The position numbers were made by a program, and so were the translations under genes. The notes under the pieces are model-generated. The model had not been told where the DNA came from. It ran no database searches and worked only from the letters and a program-made list of their open reading frames with translations. A stretch of DNA of 64,000 nt, taken from contig NZ_LS999521.1 in NCBI RefSeq assembly GCF_900520355.1, positions 1,364,001 to 1,428,000 of the forward strand, read 5' to 3'. How positions within the stretch are numbered: position 1 is the stretch's first letter; the number at the start of each line of letters is the position of its first letter. Source of the DNA: Acinetobacter calcoaceticus. GTDB taxonomy: Bacteria; Pseudomonadota; Gammaproteobacteria; Pseudomonadales; Moraxellaceae. Shown here piece by piece: positions 8,974 to 17,622 of the stretch.

Positions 8974-9788
8974 TGAATATTGCTCAAGCGCTTGCAATTC
9001 GTGGTGAGCCTGACAGTTATGAACGTCAGGAAAATGCTTGGTTACTTGAGCATTTTCTAAAAATCAATTCACTTGAATTAAAGTTTAGACTCGAGCAAGA
9101 GTTAACAACCCAGCAAGAGCAAGACTATATAGCTGGTCTTGAGCGTATTAAAAATGGTGAACCTTTAGCTTATGTGACAGGTTCACAACCATTTTGGACG
9201 CTGGATTTAAAAGTGACTTCCGATACTTTAGTGCCACGGCCTGATACTGAGGTTTTAGTTGAAACCGTTTTAAATCTAAGTTTGCCAAATAATGCAAATA
9301 TTGTTGATTTGGGAACAGGGACAGGTGCAATTGCACTCGCTTTAGCGAGTGAGCGTCCAGATTGGCAAGTTACAGCAACTGATATTTATGCGCCCACTTT
9401 AGAGGTCGCAAAAGAAAATGCTCAAGCACATAATTTGTATCACGTGAATTTTGCTTGTGGTGCTTGGTTTGAAGCACTTGAGCCACAAAAGTTTGATTTA
9501 ATTGTATCTAATCCACCATATATTGACCCTGAAGATGAACACATGCAGGCACTGGCAACAGAACCACGCCGTGCATTGGTTGCAGATCAGCAGGGTCTAG
9601 CTGATATTGAAATTATTATTGCCCAAGGAAAAAACTGGTTAAAACCACAAGGCTGGATTGCTCTGGAACATGGTTATGATCAGGGACAGGCTGTTCGTAC
9701 TATTTTTGCTGAGCATGGTTTTAGTGAAATTAAAACTATTCAGGACTACGGCCAAAATGATCGAGTCACTTTGGCATGCTGGATTTAA
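8973..9788 (+). CDS. prmC: Release factor glutamine methyltransferase
   Basis: PrmC (HemK) N5-methylates the GGQ glutamine of RF1 and RF2 using S-adenosylmethionine. The 271 residues show the SAM-binding motif 'IVDLGTGTGAIALALA' (about 110-125) and the catalytic NPPY at 180-183 ('VSNPPYIDPEDEH'), as in the family. It overlaps prfA by one base (TAATG) and ends 2 bases from the convergent ABC permease gene. Confidence 0.97.
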   Translation: MNIAQALAIRGEPDSYERQENAWLLEHFLKINSLELKFRLEQELTTQQEQDYIAGLERIKNGEPLAYVTGSQPFWTLDLKVTSDTLVPRPDTEVLVETVLNLSLPNNANIVDLGTGTGAIALALASERPDWQVTATDIYAPTLEVAKENAQAHNLYHVNFACGAWFEALEPQKFDLIVSNPPYIDPEDEHMQALATEPRRALVADQQGLADIEIIIAQGKNWLKPQGWIALEHGYDQGQAVRTIFAEHGFSEIKTIQDYGQNDRVTLACWI

Positions 9789-9790
9789 AA

Positions 9791-10630
9791 TTACTTTTGT
9801 AGTGTATCACGCCAACGTAATAACCAGTTTTCTAGAAGTTTCATTAAGGTATCGGTTACTTTACCCAATAGGGCCAATAAAATAATTGCAATGATAACAA
9901 TATCAGGTCGAGACGTTTCTCGACCATCACTGAGTAAATAGCCAATCCCTTGCGTGGCTGCAATCAGTTCAGCTGCAATCATAAACATCCAAGATAAGCT
10001 TAAGCTGTTGCGTAAACCCGTTAAAATACCGGGAGATGCTGCTGGCAAAATAATAGATATAATCCGCTGAAAAGTATTAAGCCGATAAACTTTTCCAACT
10101 TCAATCAGTTTTCTATCTACATTATGAATTGCTGCAACTGTATTGGTATAGGTTGGAAAAAAAGCTCCGATTGCAATCAATATAATTTTAGAGCCTTCAT
10201 CAATTCCTAACCAAAGTAATAACAAAGGAATCCATGCAAGACTTGGAATTGATTTAATTGCTGAAAAAGTCGGTTCCAAATAAGCTTCTGCTTCTTTGCT
10301 TAATCCAACCCAAATCGCAAAAATTAAACCTAAACCACTCCCTGCAATGAAACCTACTAAAACACGCCATGTACTAATATAAATATGGGTAAAAAGATCA
10401 CTGTGAGCTAAATCCAAAAAAGATTGCCACAAACTACTTGGCGCGGGTAGTAAATAAGCATCGACGTATCCATTTCTGACTAAAAACTCACAACCCACTA
10501 AAAAGATTACGGGAATGAGCAGTGCTTTAAACCAACGTTTAAATTTATTGTTTAAATGCTTTTTCTGAGATTTTAAAGCTTGCTGAGCTAAGAATTGATT
10601 TAGCTCAGCTTTGTTAAATGAATCACTCAT
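9791..10630 (-). CDS. ABC transporter permease, sulfonate/nitrate/taurine type
   Basis: 279 residues of the SsuC/TauC permease family: about six membrane segments plus the cytoplasmic EAA loop ('AIGAFFPTYTNTVAAIHNVD'), which contacts the ATPase. It follows the substrate-binding protein gene after 3 bases and is clearly co-transcribed with it. No ATPase gene lies next to the pair in this window, so the transporter must borrow one from elsewhere or be incomplete. 'ssuC-like' is a family statement, not a proven substrate. Confidence 0.88.
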   Translation of the reverse strand: MSDSFNKAELNQFLAQQALKSQKKHLNNKFKRWFKALLIPVIFLVGCEFLVRNGYVDAYLLPAPSSLWQSFLDLAHSDLFTHIYISTWRVLVGFIAGSGLGLIFAIWVGLSKEAEAYLEPTFSAIKSIPSLAWIPLLLLWLGIDEGSKIILIAIGAFFPTYTNTVAAIHNVDRKLIEVGKVYRLNTFQRIISIILPAASPGILTGLRNSLSLSWMFMIAAELIAATQGIGYLLSDGRETSRPDIVIIAIILLALLGKVTDTLMKLLENWLLRWRDTLQK

Positions 10631-10633
10631 ATA

Positions 10634-11608
10634 TTATTTCACGACTTTTTGAGCAAAACGTGGGTCTAACAACTGGTCAACCACTTGATTAACATTAGTG
10701 CCTTTTCTGACCAAGTCTTCTTCTGTCAAAATTTTGCCAGAACGTTTTAGTGCTTGTGCTTGAGTTGCCGATGGAATGCTTTGATCAAAGTTGGTTCGGC
10801 TCAATTGTAGTTTAGCCACAGGTAGGGGAAGTTTTGATTCTTGAGCTAAAAGTGCTGCCACTTTATCAGGATTAGCTTTTGCCCATTTTCGGGCTTTTTC
10901 ATAGGCTTTAATCACTGCTTCAACCGCTTCAGGACTTTGCTTTGCAAAATCTTCTTTAACACTCAGTACGCTATAGCTGTTAAATCCAACATTACGATAA
11001 AGTAACTTAGCGCCTGATTGAATTTGAGCCGCAGCCATTAACGGATCAAGCCCAGCCCAAGCATCTACTTGACCACGTTCTAATGCAGTTTTTCCGTCAG
11101 GATGCTGTAAATGAACCAGTTGTACATCGCGTTTACTTAGGCCTACTGTGTCTAGTGCCTGTAAGGTAAATAAAAACGGATCTGTGCCTTTGGTTGCTGC
11201 AATTTTCTTACCTTTTAAGTCTTTTAGATTTTTAATTGGTGAGTCTTTTGCTACCACAAGAGCGGTCCATTCAGGTTGGCTTTGTACATAAACGGTTTTA
11301 ATTGGGCTACCATTTGCTCGGCTTAATACAGCTGCTAATCCAGCGGTAGATGCAAAATCGATGCTATTGCTGTTGAGATATTCTAATGAACGATTGCTAC
11401 CTTGACTGAAAACCCATTTAATTTGAGTATTTGGTAATGCTTTCTCGAGAAGTTTTTGATCTTTTACGACTAAGCTGGTTGGTGCATAGTAAGCATAATC
11501 AAGTTTAAGTGTAGTCGGAACTGCTGCAAAAGCAGATGAAGCAAATACAAACCCCAATGTTGATGCCAACAAAGTCTTTGGTAGAGAAATTTTTGATTTT
11601 AAAGACAT
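10634..11608 (-). CDS. Aliphatic sulfonate-type ABC substrate-binding protein
   Basis: Periplasmic binding protein of the SsuA/TauA type, 324 residues. A signal peptide ends near SAFA-AV (residue 28). The mature chain shows the NMT1/SsuA pattern: 'DYAYYAPTSLVVKDQ', 'SNSIDFASTAGLAAVL', 'KDLKGKKIAATKGTD' and 'QVDAWAGLDPLMA'. It probably delivers a sulfonate or similar sulfur-containing compound to the permease encoded 3 bases downstream. The upstream region holds nested inverted repeats that may be an operator. Confidence 0.85.
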   Translation of the reverse strand: MSLKSKISLPKTLLASTLGFVFASSAFAAVPTTLKLDYAYYAPTSLVVKDQKLLEKALPNTQIKWVFSQGSNRSLEYLNSNSIDFASTAGLAAVLSRANGSPIKTVYVQSQPEWTALVVAKDSPIKNLKDLKGKKIAATKGTDPFLFTLQALDTVGLSKRDVQLVHLQHPDGKTALERGQVDAWAGLDPLMAAAQIQSGAKLLYRNVGFNSYSVLSVKEDFAKQSPEAVEAVIKAYEKARKWAKANPDKVAALLAQESKLPLPVAKLQLSRTNFDQSIPSATQAQALKRSGKILTEEDLVRKGTNVNQVVDQLLDPRFAQKVVK

Positions 11609-11663
11609 AATAAAAGTAGAACCAGAATTAAATAATAGATCATCCTTGCATGGGTTCGATTCT

Positions 11664-11718
11664 TTCTAAACTTAGTTATTTTGATTTATAAATCAGATTG
11701 AAAGATAAAAGTTTAGAA
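11664..11718. promoter_or_regulatory. Nested inverted repeats upstream of the sulfonate transporter
   Basis: Outer arms TTCTAAACTT (11664-11673) and AAGTTTAGAA (11709-11718) are perfect 10-base inverted repeats. Between them lies the perfect 14-base palindrome at 11682-11695 (TGATTTATAAATCA). The region is 56-110 bases upstream of the binding-protein start, where a promoter and operator would lie. The regulator is unknown. Confidence 0.5.
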
Positions 11719-11851
11719 GAAATTCTAAGTAACTGTTTTTATAGTGATTATTGAATTTTAAGTAATATACTTATCTGAAATATTGAATTTAAAATATATA
11801 AATATCATAAGCATAAGTATTAAAGTTTTAAGCTTTAGTTCGATATGTATA

Positions 11852-12880
11852 TTATTGCTTGTGTGCGGTTAAATTATTTCGGTACGCACCTGGGCTGACA
11901 CCAGTCCATTTTTTAAAGGCACGGTGAAATGCGCTTGGGTCTTGGAAGCTTAAATCTCCACTAATATCTTGAATTGAATCATGAGTTTTACTTAAACGTT
12001 CAACCGCAATATCACAGCGGATTTCATTTTTAATTTGCTGGTAACTGACACCTTCATGTTTCAGTCGGCGTTGAACGGTTGCTTCAGAAATATTGAGCTG
12101 TTGTGCAACATCTTTAAGTTCGGGCCATTGTGCAGGATGAAGTTTCAATAAATGACGACGAATAAGAAGACTTAATGCATTTTCATTTTTAAAGCGAACT
12201 AAAAGATTTTGCGGAGTTTGCTCTAAGAAATCATAAAGTGCTTTTTTATCTTTTTTAATTTTAATATCTAAATAGTGAGCATCAAATTCAATTCGGTTTA
12301 TCTCGGCATTAAACTTAATGTCTCCACCAAAACGGACTAGATAGTCTTGAATATCTTGAGGTTGAGTACAACGTACTGAAATCTTGTTTAAGCCAATTCG
12401 TTGATCTACCAACCAGCACATAAGTCCATGCACCAATATTAAAAAAGTCGCATAGGTAAACATACGTTTGGGTTGTTCACGATCACGAATGACCAAATAG
12501 GCTTTTTGCTGATCCCGAATTAATTCACCCTGTAGATCATCTAGAATAAAGTTAAAAAACTTCAATATATCGTAAAGCGCCTTTTCTAAAGTTTCCGCCG
12601 TACTGACAAGTTTAGTCAATAATTTATAGCTACCTCGACGCATAGGGTGGCTGTCCATACCAAAAAACTCATCGTTCATGGCATTGGCAAGTTCTATCCA
12701 TAGTTGCGCATATGTCGTAACGGGCACACGTGCCTTGGGAGACATCAGTAATTCGGCAGGAATTCCCGCTTTATTTAGAATTATTTGAGTATTTAGCCCT
12801 TTGGCATAAGCAGCACCCAGTGCTTCATGTACCAGTGCAATCGAAATAGTTCCTTTACTTAAAGAAGATTGGACAACCAT
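11852..12880 (-). CDS. AraC-family transcriptional regulator
   Basis: 342 residues with the Arabinose_bd-type N-terminal domain (about 20-205) typical of OruR/ArgR-like AraC proteins, and a C-terminal double HTH. HTH 1 is near 'LKDVAQQLNISEATVQRRLKHEG' in two blocks; HTH 2 is near 'DISGDLSFQDPSAFHRAFKKW' followed by 'TGVSPGAYR'. It is divergent from the SDR gene with a 169-bp gap containing a palindrome, so it probably activates that dehydrogenase gene. The inducer is not evident. Confidence 0.92.
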   Translation of the reverse strand: MVVQSSLSKGTISIALVHEALGAAYAKGLNTQIILNKAGIPAELLMSPKARVPVTTYAQLWIELANAMNDEFFGMDSHPMRRGSYKLLTKLVSTAETLEKALYDILKFFNFILDDLQGELIRDQQKAYLVIRDREQPKRMFTYATFLILVHGLMCWLVDQRIGLNKISVRCTQPQDIQDYLVRFGGDIKFNAEINRIEFDAHYLDIKIKKDKKALYDFLEQTPQNLLVRFKNENALSLLIRRHLLKLHPAQWPELKDVAQQLNISEATVQRRLKHEGVSYQQIKNEIRCDIAVERLSKTHDSIQDISGDLSFQDPSAFHRAFKKWTGVSPGAYRNNLTAHKQ

Positions 12881-12904
12881 GTCAAAGACTCATATTTTCT
12901 TCAT

Positions 12905-12922
12905 ATATTTCAAGTGAAATAT
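12905..12922. promoter_or_regulatory. Palindrome in the AraC/SDR divergent promoter
   Basis: ATATTTCA-AG-TGAAATAT, perfect 8-base arms with a 2-base spacer, 25 bases upstream of the araC-type start codon. The placement suits a site for autoregulation or for control of the divergent dehydrogenase gene. Confidence 0.45.
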
Positions 12923-13049
12923 TTCATATTTAAAATTTGGATTGATCAAAAGCTGCAAACATTTTGAGGCTTTTTGAAATTGTATCGGAAAACAACAACT
13001 TTTACTCTCACTACTAAGTTTAAAGAACATTTCTATAGGACATTACATA

Positions 13050-13820
13050 ATGAAAATTCAAGGGAAGCATTTCGTGATTACAGGTGGTGGCTCTGGCTTA
13101 GGGGCTGCAACAGCTGAATATTTGGTGCAACAAGGTGCTTCAGTCACATTGGTAGACATGAATGTAGAAGCTGGTGAGCAGCAAATAAAAAAATTAGGAT
13201 CAAAAGCTGACTTTGTAAAACTTGATGTAACCGATGAAGCTGCTGCTGAACAGTTCTTTAAGGATGTATTAGTAAAACATGGCAGTTTGCATGGTTTAGT
13301 TAACTGTGCGGGTATTGGCCCTTCTGCAAAAGTGATTGGCCGTGAAGGTGTACATGATTTAGGGTTATTTGCAAAGACTCTACAAATTAATGTTACAGGT
13401 ACATTTAACATGCTGCGTTTTGCAGCGGATGCGATGAGTAAAAACACAGTTGAAGCAGGCGAAGAAGACCGCGGCGTAATTGTAAACACAGCCTCAGTTG
13501 CAGCATTTGACGGCCAAATTGGTCAGGCAGCGTATTCCGCATCTAAAGGCGCTATTGTGGCTATGACATTGCCAATTGCTCGTGAGCTTGCTCGCCATGC
13601 GATTCGAATTATGACCATTGCGCCAGGAATTATGGAAACTCCAATGCTTAAAGGGATGCCGAAAAACGTTCAGGATGCTTTAGGACAAATGGTGCCATAT
13701 CCGTCTCGTTTAGGAAAACCAGAGGAATTTGCCCGTTTAGTTGGGCATATTGCTGAAAACTCATATTTAAATGGTGAAGTTATTCGTTTGGACGGTGCAA
13801 TTCGTATGGCGGCAAAATAA
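13050..13820 (+). CDS. Short-chain dehydrogenase, 3-hydroxyacyl-CoA dehydrogenase II-like
   Basis: Classical SDR of 256 residues: NAD-binding TGGGSGLG at 11-18, 'VNCAGIG' at about 84-90, catalytic S149, Y162 and K166 ('AYSASKGA'). The pattern 'RGVIVNTASVAAFDGQIGQAAYS' (in two blocks) and the C-terminal 'PYPSRLGKPEEFA' are typical of type II 3-hydroxyacyl-CoA dehydrogenases (HSD10-like), which oxidise 3-hydroxyacyl-CoA in fatty or branched-chain acid breakdown. It is divergent from an AraC regulator and followed by a clear terminator, so it is a single-gene unit. Confidence 0.88.
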   Translation: MKIQGKHFVITGGGSGLGAATAEYLVQQGASVTLVDMNVEAGEQQIKKLGSKADFVKLDVTDEAAAEQFFKDVLVKHGSLHGLVNCAGIGPSAKVIGREGVHDLGLFAKTLQINVTGTFNMLRFAADAMSKNTVEAGEEDRGVIVNTASVAAFDGQIGQAAYSASKGAIVAMTLPIARELARHAIRIMTIAPGIMETPMLKGMPKNVQDALGQMVPYPSRLGKPEEFARLVGHIAENSYLNGEVIRLDGAIRMAAK

Positions 13821-13872
13821 TAAAAATAAGGATGTTTAAATATTAATTTTTTTAATAATAAATTTTGACGAC

Positions 13873-13901
13873 AAAAAACCGCAATTGCTCTGCGGTTTTT
13901 T
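13873..13901 (+). terminator. Terminator after the SDR gene
   Basis: Eleven-base stem (six A, CCGCA / TGCGG, six T) with a 7-base loop, followed by T. It is symmetric enough to also serve the convergent flavin reductase gene. Confidence 0.9.
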
Positions 13902-13985
13902 GCAATTGAAACGAAATCAATTTTTTGATGATTAAAGCTTAGCTTTCACTTGTTCGCCAATTAAATAAAAGGTTCCACCCGCAAT

Positions 13986-14510
13986 TTAGTGCAGGCTTCG
14001 AAGCTCTTTCGGTGCGTCTTGAAAGTACCAATGTCCATCTTTAAAAACGCGGCTATCTGCCCAAGCGCCCACAACAGAACCAATAAATAAATCATGAGCT
14101 GACTGATTGTGAGGTTCTGGAATAAGTTTACACACGAGCCATGCAATGCAACCTGATACAAGCGGGCTTGTAAGACCTTCTTGATAAAATAACTCAACCC
14201 CACAATGCTCAAGTTTTTGCGGGTCATCTAATTTACTAATTGTACCAAGTTGATGCGTCATATCGAGCTGCGCATAGCAGGGAACTTGTAGGGTGAAATA
14301 ACCGCTTTGTTCAACAAGCTGACGAGTTTTAGTACTTTTATCGAGAACAACGGTCACTTTGGCAGGGGTGAGTTCTAATGCACATGCCCAAGCGGCTGCC
14401 ATCACATTTCGGTCATCTCCATGCTGAGCAGAGACAAGTACAGTTGGGCCATGATTTAACAAACGATACGCTTTTTCTAACTCTACAGGTGCAATATATG
14501 ATTGGGACAT
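13986..14510 (-). CDS. Flavin reductase-family protein, C-terminus cut by a stop codon
   Basis: 174 residues of the FMN-binding split-barrel flavin reductase family: 'VLVSAQHGDDRNVMAAAWAC', 'KVTVVLDKSTKTRQLVEQSG' and 'GSVVGAWADSRVF'. Such proteins reduce FMN or bind flavin. The stop at 13986-13988 reads TAA directly after His174. In the same frame 17 more family-like codons follow (IAGGTFYLIGEQVKAKL) before TAA at 13932-13934. A single TAC or TAT to TAA change would explain this, so the final 18 residues appear to have been lost. The barrel core is intact and partial function is possible. Confidence 0.82.
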   Translation of the reverse strand: MSQSYIAPVELEKAYRLLNHGPTVLVSAQHGDDRNVMAAAWACALELTPAKVTVVLDKSTKTRQLVEQSGYFTLQVPCYAQLDMTHQLGTISKLDDPQKLEHCGVELFYQEGLTSPLVSGCIAWLVCKLIPEPHNQSAHDLFIGSVVGAWADSRVFKDGHWYFQDAPKELRSLH

Positions 14511-14682
14511 ATTTAGCCTAAGTAATTAAAGAAAATAGATATTTCTATTGTTGCAGAAAGCTTAAAAGAAGTAATGCGTTGGATAAAAGTTTAAAGAATA
14601 AAACACTGTTTTTATTTTATGGCTTTCTTAATGCCCGACTTAATCATAAAATCATTTAGCCTCTAAGTGAAAGGATCAGTGC

Positions 14683-15459
14683 GTGACAGAGCTTCAAGAT
14701 ATCGATTTTGTAGAGTTAAGTGATGAAGAAATGCATCTCTATAGCCGTCAGATTTTACTTGATGGATGGGATATAGAAGCTCAGGAAAAACTCAAACTTG
14801 CCAATGTGCTGATTGTCGGGGCTGGTGGAATAGGTTGTAGCAGTGCAGAGCTACTAGCGCGAGCAGGGATTGGAAAGATTACACTCATTGATGCAGACAC
14901 TATTGAGATAAGTAATTTGCAACGTCAAATTGCATTTGGTCATGAAGATATCGGACGTTATAAAGCTGAAATTTTAGCTAAACGTTTACAGAAAATTAAC
15001 CCTTATATCTGTGTTGAATACTATAACGAACGTTTAGACGTACATAACATTGATAGACTTGTTGAACACCAAGATGTGGTTTTAGATGGATGTGATAATT
15101 TTACAACCCGCTATTTAGTAAATGCAGCTTGTAAGAAGCATCAGGTCGCATTAATTAGTGCTTCAGCAATTGGTTTTCAGGCACAAATGTTTATGGTTGA
15201 AGGAGATTCAGCGTGTTATGAATGTCTTTTTCCAAAAGAACAGCATAGCAACGAAGGCCTACGCTGTGCAGAGTCAGGCGTACTTGCTACTACTCCTGTA
15301 ATGATAGCGTCATTACAAGCACATCACACTTTGTTATATTTAGGGTTAAATCGTGTACCTTTAAAACAGAAACTTTTACTGTGGGATGGCTTAAACATGA
15401 CACAACGCATTGTGAGTTTTGATAAAGATGTAAATTGCCCACTTTGTCAGGCAAGCTAA
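14683..15459 (+). CDS. moeB: MoeB/ThiF/HesA-type adenylyltransferase
   Basis: E1-like enzyme that adenylates the C-terminal glycine of a sulfur-carrier protein (MoaD in molybdopterin synthesis, ThiS in thiamine synthesis). The 258 residues have 'LYSRQILLDGWD', nucleotide-binding GAGGIG at 46-51, 'DGCDNFTTRYLVNAAC', the zinc-binding pairs 'CYEC' and 'CPLC', and 'CAESGVLA' holding the active-site cysteine. The start is GTG with AAGGA 7 bases upstream. MoeB is preferred over ThiF because no thiamine genes are nearby, but the choice is not certain. Confidence 0.85.
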   Translation: MTELQDIDFVELSDEEMHLYSRQILLDGWDIEAQEKLKLANVLIVGAGGIGCSSAELLARAGIGKITLIDADTIEISNLQRQIAFGHEDIGRYKAEILAKRLQKINPYICVEYYNERLDVHNIDRLVEHQDVVLDGCDNFTTRYLVNAACKKHQVALISASAIGFQAQMFMVEGDSACYECLFPKEQHSNEGLRCAESGVLATTPVMIASLQAHHTLLYLGLNRVPLKQKLLLWDGLNMTQRIVSFDKDVNCPLCQAS

Positions 15460-15517
15460 TCAGTAAATGAGATAAAATTTGCTACACTCAACCTGAATGA
15501 TTTGGTTTTGAAGAAAT

Positions 15518-16816
15518 ATGAAAAAAAATATTTTGTTTGATGGGTTACGTTCCGTTGCCCGCATTGGTGAAACAGCAGTGGTTGCGGCCAAAGCTGGAAT
15601 TAAATATGCAACTGAAAAACCAAGTAATGCCAAACTCATGAGAGAGACCTTTGAGTCACTTGGCTCAACTTATATTAAGCTTGGTCAGTTTATTGCGAGT
15701 ACACCATCGCTTTTCCCTCGTGAATATGTAGAAGAGTTTCAAGGTTGTTTAGACCAAACACCAACACTGCCATTTAGTTATGTTCAAGGTGTGCTTGCAT
15801 CTGAGTTTGAAGGGCGCGATTTAAATCAGATTTTTAGCTATATCGATGAAAAACCGTTAGCTTCTGCGTCAATTGCTCAGGTTCATGCAGCTAAACTCAC
15901 TACAGGCGAAGATGTTGTTATTAAAGTACAAAAGCCTGGTGTTGAAACCATTTTATATACTGACTTAAATGTGGTGCATTGGGCTGCCAAGCTGCTTGAA
16001 CGTGTAGTACCTAAAATCAAATTTGCTGCACTTTCTGAAATTGTCGATGAAATTAAAAGCCGTATGGTTCGAGAAGTTGATTTCATTGAAGAAGCACAAA
16101 ACTTAGATGATTTTGTTGAATATCTTAATATTTCGCAAAACCATGCTGCGACTGCACCCAAAGTTTACCATCAGTTTTCTACACGCCGTGTTTTAACCAT
16201 GCAACGTTTATATGGTGTGTCTTTGACAGATTTTAGTGTTGTAAAACAATACGCCAAAGATCCATCACAAGTACTTATTACGGCAATGAATACGTGGTTC
16301 GGTAGTTTGATGCTATGTAAGAGTTTCCATGCAGACTTACATGCCGGAAACCTAATGTTGCTCGAAGATGGTCGAATTGGTTTTATTGACTTTGGTATTG
16401 TAGGGCAGCTAAACCCAGAAGTCTGGACAGCATGTATGGCCTTTATGGATGCATTGCAAAAAACAGATTATCAGGCCATGGCTGAAAACATGCTGAAAAT
16501 GGGCATGACACATAACAAAGTTGATGTTGAAGTATTGGCACAAGATTTAGAGCGCTTATTTAACGGCGTATTAATGTCTGATCCTCAGCAAATTTTGGCA
16601 TCCAATCCTGCCGATTTAAACGACATTATGATGGATATGGTTGGGGTTGGAGAACGCCACGGCATTAAATTCCCTCGAGATTTTGCTCTGTTATTTAAGC
16701 AAATGCTTTATTTCGATCGTTTTATGCGCGTACTCGCACCATATACCGATATTTATGCAGACCAGCGTTTGAAAATGGTTCAAAATATGGAACCTGCTTC
16801 GTTGTTAAAGCACTAA
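15518..16816 (+). CDS. AarF/UbiB (ABC1) family protein kinase-like protein
   Basis: Member of the atypical ABC1/UbiB kinase family, whose members support ubiquinone synthesis or lipid homeostasis. The 432 residues show the KxGQ motif ('YIKLGQFIAST', about 53-63), the Ala-rich loop 'PLASASIAQVHAA' (about 111-123), 'VVIKVQKPG' with the ATP-site lysine, 'FHADLHAGN' (catalytic loop) and 'IGFIDFGIVG' (DFG-like). It lacks the long C-terminal membrane segments of the canonical E. coli UbiB, so a paralogous role is possible. Confidence 0.88.
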   Translation: MKKNILFDGLRSVARIGETAVVAAKAGIKYATEKPSNAKLMRETFESLGSTYIKLGQFIASTPSLFPREYVEEFQGCLDQTPTLPFSYVQGVLASEFEGRDLNQIFSYIDEKPLASASIAQVHAAKLTTGEDVVIKVQKPGVETILYTDLNVVHWAAKLLERVVPKIKFAALSEIVDEIKSRMVREVDFIEEAQNLDDFVEYLNISQNHAATAPKVYHQFSTRRVLTMQRLYGVSLTDFSVVKQYAKDPSQVLITAMNTWFGSLMLCKSFHADLHAGNLMLLEDGRIGFIDFGIVGQLNPEVWTACMAFMDALQKTDYQAMAENMLKMGMTHNKVDVEVLAQDLERLFNGVLMSDPQQILASNPADLNDIMMDMVGVGERHGIKFPRDFALLFKQMLYFDRFMRVLAPYTDIYADQRLKMVQNMEPASLLKH

Positions 16817-16831
16817 GGTCAGTTTAAATTT

Positions 16832-17212
16832 ATGGATGCCATTATTATTGAAGGGTTAAAGGTTGAAACAGTCATTGGTTGTTTCAACTGGGAAAGACAA
16901 ATCATTCAACCTTTAATGTTGGATTTAACCATCCATAATGATTTGAGCCGAGCTGCACAGTCTGACAAACTTGAAGATACTCTCAACTATGCACAGATTT
17001 GTGAAATATCGGCTCAGACCATTCAGCAAGCGAAACCTGAGTTAATCGAACATGCGGCTCAGCTTGTTTTAGAGTGCTTGTTTAATACTTTTCCAACGAT
17101 TGAGTCAATTACTATTACTATTCGTAAACCTGCCATTATTGCAGAAGCTAATGCAGTAGGAATCCGTCTTGAACGTACCCGAAACAATTTTTGCGCTCGC
17201 GTTAGCGAGTAA
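16832..17212 (+). CDS. folB: Dihydroneopterin aldolase
   Basis: FolB cleaves 7,8-dihydroneopterin to 6-hydroxymethyl-dihydropterin in folate synthesis. The 126 residues show the family start 'DAIIIEGLKVETVIGCFNWER' in part, 'LNYAQICE' and 'LIEHAAQLVLE' with the catalytic region. The 3' end overlaps folK by 44 bases in another frame, so the two successive pathway steps are co-translated. Confidence 0.92.
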   Translation: MDAIIIEGLKVETVIGCFNWERQIIQPLMLDLTIHNDLSRAAQSDKLEDTLNYAQICEISAQTIQQAKPELIEHAAQLVLECLFNTFPTIESITITIRKPAIIAEANAVGIRLERTRNNFCARVSE

Positions 17213-17606
17213 TCTAGACTCAGAACAACACTTTACTTTTGCTTATACGCAATTGGCAACATTGGGGAAAGTGCAGTTTTCATCGGTTTATCAAATTCCA
17301 TGCCGAGATGGCATTGGAGATGATTACTGGAATTCGGCATGTCTATTAAAAAGTTCTTTAAATTCTTCACAAATCGAAGCTTTTTTAAAAAAACTTGAAT
17401 TAGATTCAGGTCGTGTTCGCCCATCTCATCATATTTCACTCGATGTGGATTTGATTGCATGGGGAAGCGACCTAGACCATATGCAATTTAATTCTAAAAA
17501 ATTACCATTGGCACTAGATGTAAAAATTCCTTTATATGAGCTTTGGCATTGTGAAAATTTGAAGACAGATGAGATGCTTTATCCAATCGTCAATTTTAAA
17601 GTTTAA
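17169..17606 (+). CDS. folK: Divergent HPPK, 6-hydroxymethyl-dihydropterin pyrophosphokinase
   Basis: FolK transfers pyrophosphate from ATP to the FolB product. The start is TTG at 17169, inside folB; it places 'FALALASNLDS' where the family has its N-terminal LGSNL motif. 'SVYQIPCRDGIGDDYWNSAC' matches the pterin-binding part and 'RVRPSHHISLDVDLIAWG' the R-x-x-R...DLDLL ATP/metal-binding block. At 145 residues it is short, and the usual HPR...RxFVLxPL segment near the end is barely recognisable. Gene position after folB supports the call. Confidence 0.8.
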   Translation: MNVPETIFALALASNLDSEQHFTFAYTQLATLGKVQFSSVYQIPCRDGIGDDYWNSACLLKSSLNSSQIEAFLKKLELDSGRVRPSHHISLDVDLIAWGSDLDHMQFNSKKLPLALDVKIPLYELWHCENLKTDEMLYPIVNFKV

Positions 17607-17622
17607 TGTCTTTCAATTTAGA

